From assembly GCA_001805895.1 (NCBI GenBank), contig MHHD01000030.1, positions 5,759-11,702 on the forward strand: 5,944 bases of DNA, given 5' to 3'. Shown in pieces: positions 1 to 5,180 of the stretch. The DNA comes from Omnitrophica WOR_2 bacterium RIFCSPLOWO2_12_FULL_51_8. Lineage in GTDB: Bacteria; Omnitrophota; Gorgyraeia; Gygaellales; Profunditerraquicolaceae. Under the pieces are notes generated by a model that saw nothing but the letters and a program-made list of their open reading frames with translations, did not search any database and was not told the origin of the DNA. The translations under genes were made by a program, and so were the position numbers. Numbering within the stretch: the first letter of the stretch is position 1; every line of letters begins with the position of its first letter.

Positions 1-1306
1 GAAAAGCGCGACTTGGAATCTGCGGGCCTTTAAGGAGCTGGTCAAGTCCACGATGCGCGATTTAAGCTGCCAGAAAAGATACAATATCTGGTACGAGGTC
101 TGGAACGCCCCTGACCTGGAAGATTTCTTTTTAGGCCGCAAGCAGGAGTACCTTAACCTCTATAAGGCAGTTGCGGAGAGCGCGGCAGAGCTGGAGGAGG
201 AGACCAAGATCCACATCCCGGTGGGCGGCCCCAGCGTCAGCTGGTGGTTCCAGAACTTCGAAGGCAACACCATCCTTACCCCGGAGCGCAGTCTGATTTA
301 CGAGCTGATTAAATTCTGTTACCGTTACCGGCTGCCCCTGGATTTTATCAGCTGGCACGGTTTTTCCACCGACCCGGCGGTAGAAAAGGAAAACACCATT
401 TATAAGAAATCCGCGGTTAACCTGATCCGTAATTGGCTCTCTTACTTTAATTTTAGCCGCGACCTGCCCCTGATTGTCGACGAATGGAATTTCGATTTGG
501 ATGCAAATGTCTTGGAGGAGAGGAAAGAAAAATCCCATATTGCGGCCAGCTACGTATTGAGCCGCATCAAGAATATGCACGAGGCAGGGCTTACCTTTCA
601 GGTCTTTTTCTGCCTGGAAGATTTCGATCATAATCAGGAAGGCCTGGTGAGAAACGTGGGGATTTTTTCCGGGGAGCCTAAAGCCCTCTATGGCGTTTTC
701 CGGATGCTGCATCAGTTAGGGAGCGAGATGTTTTTAACGAAATTAGACCATGAATTTGCCGGGGTAATCGCCGCCAAGTCGCCGGCTGCCTTGCAGCTGC
801 TCATCTTTAATTATGTCAACCCGCGGATCGCCATAGACTATCTTGCGAAAAATTTTGTCGGCTCAAGCGGCGCGGAAAGAAAGTCACTCTTGAATCTGAT
901 CAATTCCGGGAAGCTGGAGGATATTCTTGAGCGCCGTTTAAGTATCTCCGGGCTGCGCGCCACCAAGAGGGTAAAGTCCCGGTTGAAAAATGCCCTGGAG
1001 TTGAAAGAGCGGGCCGATAAGTTTAAGTCGCAGGACCGGAACCTCAAGCTCAAGCTCAGGAATTTAAAAGGCAGTTACCTGTATTCAAGGTACACCCTGG
1101 ACGGCTCCAGCGGCTCCAGCGGCGCCTTGATCCCGGCAGAAGAAAAGAAAATCGCTGTTGCCGCCAACGGGCTTTATGAGGAAAGTTTGAAATTAAGCCC
1201 TTATTCCGCGCACCTGGTGGTGCTGCAGGAAAGCACAATAGATACCGGCCCTCAGCCGGCGGCTGCGGCCAAAGAGACAGGGAAAAATGCAGAGCTACAA
1301 GAGTAA
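1..1306 (+). CDS. GH39-like glycoside hydrolase, 5' partial, possibly catalytically altered
   Basis: The frame is open from base 2 to the stop at 1304-1306, so the gene starts before the window. The ATG at 53 is probably internal, because the 17 codons before it also fit the family (Trp, then a helix leading to WYEVWN). Numbering from that ATG, visible GH39 (beta-xylosidase type) hallmarks are WYEVWNAPDL (13-22), VGGP (57-60), DFISWHGFSTD (97-107) and VDEWNFD (142-148). Glu144 in the last motif should be the nucleophile. The family motif WNEPN, which carries the acid/base Glu, is WNAPD here, with Ala19 (GCC at 107-109). A C-terminal beta-sandwich is suggested by LLIFNY (249-254) and SPYSAHLVVLQ (382-392). 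It is interrupted by a basic, helix-prone stretch (about 262-335) and a GSSGSSG linker (351-357), and ends in an Ala/Gly-rich tail. Substrate is unknown, and activity is doubtful without the acid/base residue. A non-catalytic or substrate-assisted role is possible. It overlaps xseA by 20 bases. Confidence 0.72.
   Translation, partial: KSATWNLRAFKELVKSTMRDLSCQKRYNIWYEVWNAPDLEDFFLGRKQEYLNLYKAVAESAAELEEETKIHIPVGGPSVSWWFQNFEGNTILTPERSLIYELIKFCYRYRLPLDFISWHGFSTDPAVEKENTIYKKSAVNLIRNWLSYFNFSRDLPLIVDEWNFDLDANVLEERKEKSHIAASYVLSRIKNMHEAGLTFQVFFCLEDFDHNQEGLVRNVGIFSGEPKALYGVFRMLHQLGSEMFLTKLDHEFAGVIAAKSPAALQLLIFNYVNPRIAIDYLAKNFVGSSGAERKSLLNLINSGKLEDILERRLSISGLRATKRVKSRLKNALELKERADKFKSQDRNLKLKLRNLKGSYLYSRYTLDGSSGSSGALIPAEEKKIAVAANGLYEESLKLSPYSAHLVVLQESTIDTGPQPAAAAKETGKNAELQE
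1103..1123 (+). repeat. In-frame 9-base tandem repeat (Gly-Ser-Ser)
   Basis: GGCTCCAGC occurs twice back to back (1103-1111 and 1112-1120), followed by GGC. The unit is a multiple of three, so the reading frame is kept and the product is a GSSGSSG flexible linker in the GH39-like protein. This probably arose by local duplication. Confidence 0.8.
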
Positions 1307-2576
1307 AGAGAAGCCGCAGGATAGCGCAGACCTTTTTAGCCAGCGGCGCGTCTACACCGTTTCGGAAATCACTCAGGAAATCAAGTCCATCCTGGAAGGT
1401 AGTTTCGGTACGGTCTGGGTAGAGGGAGAGGTCTCAAATGTCAATCTCCATCTTTCCGGCCACTGCTATTTTTCCTTAAAAGACAAGGGGGCGGTCCTGC
1501 CGGCAGCGGTATTCAATTACCGTAATAGAGATATCAAGTTTAAGCTGGAGAATGGCCTTAAGGTTATTTGTTTTGGCAAGCTGGATGTCTACCTGCCTCA
1601 CGGCAGTTATAAATTGCTGGTGGAGAAGATTGAGCCAAAGGGGATAGGCAGCTTACAGCTGGCGCTGGAACAACTGAAAGAAAAACTGGGGAGGGAAGGC
1701 CTCTTTGCGCCGGGGCATAAGAGGCCGCTGCCTTATCTGCCCGCCAGGATCGGGATAGTGACTTCTATGTCCGGGGCGGCGATAAAAGACATCCTCAAGG
1801 TCTTAGAGAGGCGCTTTCACGACGTGGAATTAGTGATCAGCCCGGCGCAGGTGCAGGGGGAGGTGGCAAAGGAAGATATTGTCCGGGCAATCCAGGACCT
1901 GAATGACTTTAATGACCGGCTGCCGCAAGCGGCAAAGATAGAAGTGATGATTGTTGGGCGCGGGGGAGGCAGTATTGAGGACCTCTGGGCCTTCAACGAA
2001 GAGATCGTCGCCCGGGCAATCTACGACTCTGCCATCCCGGTGATTTCCGCGGTAGGCCATGAAAGAGACTGGACGATCGCAGACTTAGTGTCCGATGTGC
2101 GCGCCGCTACGCCCTCGCAGGCCGCAGAGCTGGCGGTGCCGGAAAAAGAAGAATTATCCAGAAAAATAGCAGGATTATTGGATGATCTGGATGCGGGAAT
2201 CGGCTATGCGCTGGCGGGTAAAGAAGAGGTTTTATGCGCCAGCATGGACAAGCTGCGCCTGCTTAATCCGTTGGCGCGGCTGGATAATTACCGGGAAAAA
2301 ATTACCGGTTTTGCCAGCCAGGTTGTCGTGCGCATGCAGCATTTCTTAAAATTAAAACAGGCGGCATTGCAAGAGGCCGCCTCCCGCCTAGGGGCCTTAA
2401 GCCCGTTGAATATTTTAGGCCGCGGCTACAGTATTACTTTTGGGTTGACCGATGGGAAAATTATTAAGGATGCCGCATGGGTGAGGATAGGCGATCCGAT
2501 CAAAACCAGATTGCATAAAGGAGAAGTTGTAAGTTATGTCAAGGAGGCCAACAAAAATGGCGGAACCAAAATTTGA
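1287..2576 (+). CDS. xseA: Exodeoxyribonuclease VII large subunit
   Basis: This 429-residue protein is the catalytic subunit of exonuclease VII, which degrades single-stranded DNA from both ends into oligonucleotides and acts with several copies of XseB in the cytoplasm. The N-terminal OB-fold domain covers about residues 22-118 (YTVSEITQEIKSIL, VWVEGEVSN, GHCYFSLKD). The catalytic domain follows, with GIVTSMSGAAIKDIL (156-170), VGRGGGSIEDLWAFNEE (223-239), PVISAVGHERDWTIADLVSD (251-270) and RAATPSQAAELAVP (272-285). A helical, coiled-coil-prone region runs to about 365, and the conserved tail LSPLNILGRGYSITF (371-385) closes the protein. It is slightly shorter than the roughly 450 residues usual for the family. 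The ATG at 1287 is preceded by AGGG four bases upstream. About 20 residues come before the conserved core, which is a little long, but no better-placed start is obvious. It overlaps the upstream gene and xseB by 20 bases each, so translational coupling is likely. Confidence 0.97.
   Translation: MQSYKSKEKPQDSADLFSQRRVYTVSEITQEIKSILEGSFGTVWVEGEVSNVNLHLSGHCYFSLKDKGAVLPAAVFNYRNRDIKFKLENGLKVICFGKLDVYLPHGSYKLLVEKIEPKGIGSLQLALEQLKEKLGREGLFAPGHKRPLPYLPARIGIVTSMSGAAIKDILKVLERRFHDVELVISPAQVQGEVAKEDIVRAIQDLNDFNDRLPQAAKIEVMIVGRGGGSIEDLWAFNEEIVARAIYDSAIPVISAVGHERDWTIADLVSDVRAATPSQAAELAVPEKEELSRKIAGLLDDLDAGIGYALAGKEEVLCASMDKLRLLNPLARLDNYREKITGFASQVVVRMQHFLKLKQAALQEAASRLGALSPLNILGRGYSITFGLTDGKIIKDAAWVRIGDPIKTRLHKGEVVSYVKEANKNGGTKI
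2541..2547 (+). promoter_or_regulatory. Strong ribosome binding site for xseB
   Basis: AAGGAGG lies inside the end of xseA, 9 bases before the ATG at 2557. It decides the xseB start: the in-frame ATG at 2536 lies upstream of this site and would add seven residues not typical of XseB. Confidence 0.85.
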
Positions 2577-2790
2577 AGAGGTTTTAAAAAAATTAGAAAA
2601 AATCGTGGCAGATCTGGAAAATGGCGATTTATCCTTGGATGAAGCGCTCAAGAAATATCAGGAGGGCATTGAGCTTGCCCGCGCCTGCAACCAGCGGCTG
2701 GACAGCGCCAAGAAAAAAATTGAAGTGCTCTTAAAAAATAAAAAAGGCGACTTTGAATTAAAGTCGTTTACCGAGGGCAACGTAGAATAG
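2557..2790 (+). CDS. xseB: Exodeoxyribonuclease VII small subunit
   Basis: This 77-residue protein is the small, helical subunit of exonuclease VII, which binds the extended helical region of XseA. Its whole length matches the family: FEEVLKKLEKIVADLENGDL (6-25), LSLDEALKKYQEGIELA (25-41), then ARACNQRLDSAKKKIEVL (41-58). This is the usual two-helix hairpin, followed by a short polar tail. The length is normal for the family. The start at 2557 is chosen because of the Shine-Dalgarno sequence 9 bases upstream; the longer frame from 2536 would put that site inside the gene. The first 20 bases overlap the end of xseA, which fits coupled synthesis of the two subunits. The gene is rich in lysine AAA codons and holds five runs of six or seven A, at 2586, 2597, 2713, 2733 and 2740. 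Confidence 0.96.
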   Translation: MAEPKFEEVLKKLEKIVADLENGDLSLDEALKKYQEGIELARACNQRLDSAKKKIEVLLKNKKGDFELKSFTEGNVE

Positions 2791-2798
2791 AATACGCT

Positions 2799-4670
2799 AT
2801 GGCCTACCTGGAGCAGATTAATTCGCCGCAGGATTTAAAAAAACTTTCCCCGGAGCAGCTGCCGCGGGTGGCGCAGGAAATCCGCGCGCTGATGGTTGAG
2901 GTAGTCTCGCGCACCGGCGGCCACTTAGCCTCCAGTCTCGGCGCGGTGGAGTTAATTATCGCCCTGCATTATTGCTTAGACTGCCCCCGCGATAAAATTG
3001 TTTTTGACGTCGGGCACCAGACCTACGCCCACAAAATCCTTACCGGCAGGAAACAGGAGTTTTCCACCCTGCGCCAGTATCAGGGCTTAAGCGGCTTCCC
3101 TTGTAAAGACGAGTCTGCCTACGATGTCTTTACCACCGGGCATAGCTCTACTGCCGTATCGCTGGCCTTGGGCCTGGCCTGCGCCCGAGATTATCTTCCG
3201 GCCGGCCAGCAATATTTCCGGGTGGCGGCGGTAATCGGCGACGGATCCTTAAGCGGCGGGTTATGCTTTGAGGGCCTGAACAATGCCGGGCACCTGAAGA
3301 AGGACTTGCTGGTAGTTTTAAATACCAATGAACTAAGTATCGCCCCCAATGTGGGCGCCATCAGCACCTACCTGAACAAGCTGATTTCCTTACCTATATA
3401 TAACCGTTTCCGGGGTTCACTGGAGAGTTTCCTTAAATCCCGCCTGCCCGGGGAGAGCCGCATCTTGAAATTAGCGAATAAATTTGAAGAGGGCCTCAAG
3501 GGTTTGTTTATCCCGGGGATGCTTTTTGAAGAATTGGGCTTTCGTTATTTCGGGCCGCTGGACGGCCACGATTTAAACCAGCTGATCCGCACGATGAGAA
3601 ACGTCCTGCAGATTAAAGGCCCGGTTTTGCTGCACGTGATCACCAAGAAAGGCAAAGGTTATCCGCCGGCGGAGAAGGACCCGGTGCGTTTTCACGGCAT
3701 TGCCGCGTTTGACCGTGAGACCGGCGCCGCCATCGCGCCGGCCTCTGCCCGGCAGCCCAAAACCTATACCGAAGTATTCAGCGAGAAATTACTCGCTTTG
3801 GCCAGTTCGGACAAGAGGATCGCCGCGATCACCGCCGCCATGCCGGAAGGGACCGGGCTGGACCGCTTCCGTAATTTCTATCCGGAGAGGTTTTTTGATG
3901 TGGGGATCGCCGAGCCCCATGCCGTCTGTTTTGCCGCCGGCTTAGCCAGGCAGGGGCTGCGGCCGGTAGTGGCGATCTATTCTACGTTTTTGCAGCGCGC
4001 CTATGATCAGATTATCGAAGAGGTGGCTTTACAGAGCCTGCCGGTGGTTTTTGCCCTGGACCGCGCCGGGATCGCCGGAGAAGATGGAGTTACTCATCAG
4101 GGGATCTTCGACCTTTCTTATTTGGCCGGCATCCCGAACCTGGTGATTATGGCGCCCAAGGACGCCCAAGAACTGGAGGCAATGCTGGAATTCGCCTTTA
4201 CGTTGGACAAACCCTGCGCTATCCGTTACCCCAAAGGCTCTTCTGCCGGGGATGCCCTGGGGTTCTTCCGGACGTTAGAGTTGGGCAAGGCAGAAGTCTT
4301 GAGAGAAGGGAAACATTTCGCCCTCGTCGCTTTGGGCAGCATGTTGAAGCCCGCGCTGGGGGCGATCGGATTATTGGAAAAAGACGGCCTCTCGGGCGCT
4401 TTAATCAACGCCCGTTTTGTAAAACCGCTGGACGAAGAGTTATTCTGTTCGCTGGGAGAGAAATTTAGATTTATCTTTAGCGTAGAAGAAGGCATTGCCC
4501 GGCCGGGGTTTGGCAGCCTGCTTCCTCAAGCGGTCAATGGGCCGGTGGTAAATATCGGCCTGCCTTGCGAGTTCGTCCCGCATGGCAGGAGGGAATTCTT
4601 ATTGGAACGATACGGCCTGACCGCAAAGGCAATCGCGGAGCGAATCAGAGGCGCCGTTAAAAAGCAATAA
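2799..4670 (+). CDS. dxs: 1-deoxy-D-xylulose-5-phosphate synthase
   Basis: DXS condenses pyruvate and glyceraldehyde 3-phosphate, using thiamine diphosphate, to give 1-deoxyxylulose 5-phosphate. This is the entry step of the MEP isoprenoid pathway and also feeds thiamine and pyridoxal synthesis. The 623-residue length is normal (about 620). Motifs in order are YLEQINSPQDLKKL (3-16), RTGGHLASSLGAVEL (38-52), DVGHQTYAHKILTGR (70-84), TGHSS (113-117), GDGSLSGG (147-154) with LNTNELSI (174-181) for thiamine diphosphate/Mg, and GPLDGHD (252-258). Then come VGIAEPHAV (368-376) with the catalytic Glu372, and LDRAGIAGEDGVTHQG (420-435). Small departures from the usual text are NTN for NDN and AEPHA for AEQHA; the metal-binding second Asn177 is kept, so activity is expected. 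The start at 2799 matches the family N-terminus, 8 bases after xseB, although no clear Shine-Dalgarno sequence precedes it, so coupling is likely. The frequent neighbour ispA is absent. Confidence 0.97.
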   Translation: MAYLEQINSPQDLKKLSPEQLPRVAQEIRALMVEVVSRTGGHLASSLGAVELIIALHYCLDCPRDKIVFDVGHQTYAHKILTGRKQEFSTLRQYQGLSGFPCKDESAYDVFTTGHSSTAVSLALGLACARDYLPAGQQYFRVAAVIGDGSLSGGLCFEGLNNAGHLKKDLLVVLNTNELSIAPNVGAISTYLNKLISLPIYNRFRGSLESFLKSRLPGESRILKLANKFEEGLKGLFIPGMLFEELGFRYFGPLDGHDLNQLIRTMRNVLQIKGPVLLHVITKKGKGYPPAEKDPVRFHGIAAFDRETGAAIAPASARQPKTYTEVFSEKLLALASSDKRIAAITAAMPEGTGLDRFRNFYPERFFDVGIAEPHAVCFAAGLARQGLRPVVAIYSTFLQRAYDQIIEEVALQSLPVVFALDRAGIAGEDGVTHQGIFDLSYLAGIPNLVIMAPKDAQELEAMLEFAFTLDKPCAIRYPKGSSAGDALGFFRTLELGKAEVLREGKHFALVALGSMLKPALGAIGLLEKDGLSGALINARFVKPLDEELFCSLGEKFRFIFSVEEGIARPGFGSLLPQAVNGPVVNIGLPCEFVPHGRREFLLERYGLTAKAIAERIRGAVKKQ

Positions 4671-4873
4671 TGCCAAAGGTCGTCATTGATAAAGATCGCT
4701 GTAAAGGCTGCCTGCTTTGCGTATCTTTCTGCCCCCAGGGCAGTTTAAGCGGAGGAGAGAAATTAAACCGGAGCGGCGCAAGGCCGGCGCGATTTAAGAA
4801 GGGCGCCTCCTGCGTCGGCTGCGCGATGTGCGCGCTGATTTGTCCGGAGTGCTGCATCGAAGTGTATAAGTAA
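4670..4873 (+). CDS. Two-cluster [4Fe-4S] ferredoxin, delta subunit (KorD/VorD type) of a 2-oxoacid:ferredoxin oxidoreductase
   Basis: This 67-residue protein carries two complete cluster motifs: Cys11, 14, 17 and 21 (CKGCLLCVSFCP) and Cys48, 51, 54 and 58 (CVGCAMCALICP). Two extra cysteines, 61 and 62, follow the second. The start VVIDKDRCKGC, the middle LNRSGARPA and the ending IEVYK closely match the small ferredoxin subunit of 2-oxoglutarate/2-oxoisovalerate:ferredoxin oxidoreductases, where it passes electrons from the thiamine centre to free ferredoxin. The partner alpha subunit (vorB) lies downstream, which supports this over a free-standing ferredoxin. Normally these two genes are nearly adjacent; here a 302-base repeat element separates them. 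The gene begins within the dxs stop codon (TAATG, one shared base). This predicts coupling to dxs, since no good Shine-Dalgarno sequence is close by. Confidence 0.92.
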   Translation: MPKVVIDKDRCKGCLLCVSFCPQGSLSGGEKLNRSGARPARFKKGASCVGCAMCALICPECCIEVYK

Positions 4874-4877
4874 GAAA

Positions 4878-4896
4878 GGTTACTAAAGGTTACTAA
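4878..4896 (+). repeat. Left terminal repeat: two direct copies of GGTTACTAA
   Basis: GGTTACTAA at 4878-4886 and again at 4888-4896, a spacing of 10 bases. The inverted counterpart is at 5161-5179. Confidence 0.85.
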
Positions 4897-4908
4897 CGAG
4901 AGGGGAAA

Positions 4909-5086
4909 GAGTCTGTTGCCGAAGGGAAATATCCCCCTATATTCTCGACTCGCCAGCAAATTTATCTTCTCCACTCGGCGGCATTTTATTCTTCGAGCTA
5001 TGTCGAGAAGATAAAATGCCGCCTCGGTCGAAGAATAACCACGCTGGCTCGCTCGAATAGTATTATTGGGGTTAGGCAACAGACTC
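4909..5086. repeat. 178-base imperfect palindrome
   Basis: The two halves pair as reverse complements over most of their length. The ends are a perfect 12-base match (GAGTCTGTTGCC at 4909-4920 with 5075-5086). Further in are CCCC/GGGG (4933-4936 with 5068-5071), GCCAGC/GCTGGC (4952-4957 with 5043-5048) and a 13-base perfect stem (4977-4989 with 5011-5023). The stretches between match with small gaps. As RNA it would fold into one long hairpin; as DNA it could extrude a cruciform. Confidence 0.8.
4977..5023. repeat. Central hairpin of the palindrome
   Basis: GGCGGCATTTTAT (4977-4989) pairs perfectly with 5011-5023. Pairing continues with small bulges through CTT/AAG and CGA/TCG to a six-base loop (GCTATG, 4997-5002), about 19 pairs in all. 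No T-run follows it, so it is not a classical intrinsic terminator, although a stem this strong could still slow transcription. Confidence 0.8.
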
Positions 5087-5100
5087 GGAAATAAAGAGTT

Positions 5101-5179
5101 AGTTACTAATAGTTACTACCGGTTACCGGAAAGGCCTGTCTGTAGGCAGGCAGGTAACTATTAGTAACCGATAGTAACC
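5101..5179. repeat. Mirror-image array of GGTTACTAnn decamers
   Basis: Three decamers on the plus strand (5101, 5111, 5121) face three on the minus strand (5150-5159, 5160-5169, 5170-5179). A perfect 15-base inverted pair joins 5102-5116 with 5154-5168. A second pairing, slipped by one repeat, joins 5112-5126 with 5164-5178 (14 of 15). The two cannot form together. The right edge is also the right terminal repeat of the 302-base element. Confidence 0.82.
5134..5151. repeat. Small GC-rich hairpin inside the decamer array
   Basis: GCCTGTC (5134-5140) pairs with GGCAGGC (5145-5151) around a TGTA loop, with one G-U pair in RNA. It lies between the two decamer arms. A second tiny palindrome, CCGG-TTA-CCGG, is at 5119-5129. 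Confidence 0.65.
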
Positions 5180-5180
5180 T

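Larger units (their letters stand above)
4878..5179. repeat. 302-base MITE-like element with decamer-built terminal inverted repeats
   Basis: This fills nearly the whole 307-base gap between the ferredoxin and vorB. It starts four bases after one stop codon and ends one base before the next ATG. The left end (4878-4896) and the reverse complement of the right end (5161-5179) match at 17 of 19 bases; both read GGTTACTA, two variable bases, GGTTACTAA. Inside lie a 178-base imperfect palindrome and a further array of decamers. No plausible protein is encoded; the minus-strand frame across it continues into dxs and resembles nothing. No target-site duplication is visible. A non-autonomous transposable repeat is the leading idea. 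A structured leader RNA or a protein-binding array is the alternative. Confidence 0.65.

Noticed and set aside
53..55. ATG at 53 as the true start of the GH39-like gene, with AAGGAG upstream at 32-37
   Set aside because: The frame is open and family-like before it, and the spacing of about 15 bases is long; the gene most likely starts before the window.
131..712. A 193-codon minus-strand open frame opposite the GH39-like gene
   Set aside because: It is antisense to a protein with strong family motifs and has no recognisable features.
2536..2538. ATG at 2536 as the start of xseB
   Set aside because: The strong Shine-Dalgarno sequence at 2541-2547 lies downstream of it and fits the ATG at 2557.
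2791..2798. Promoter or thiamine riboswitch before dxs
   Set aside because: Only 8 bases separate xseB and dxs, which leaves no room, and none of the conserved riboswitch elements is seen.
3700..3945. A plus-strand open frame within dxs in another frame
   Set aside because: It is Pro/Arg-rich, typical of an out-of-frame reading of GC-rich coding DNA, and is fully inside dxs.
4977..5023. Rho-independent terminator after the ferredoxin gene
   Set aside because: The stem is strong but no T-run follows it on either side, and it is nested in a larger palindrome.
4657..5079. A 140-codon minus-strand open frame covering the repeat gap and the ferredoxin gene
   Set aside because: It crosses the palindrome, lies antisense to a clearly real ferredoxin gene and has no recognisable domain, so it is best explained as chance.
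4878..5179. A CRISPR-like array from the repeated GGTTACTA units
   Set aside because: Units are about 10 bases with two-base variation, occur in both orientations and have no spacers of CRISPR length.
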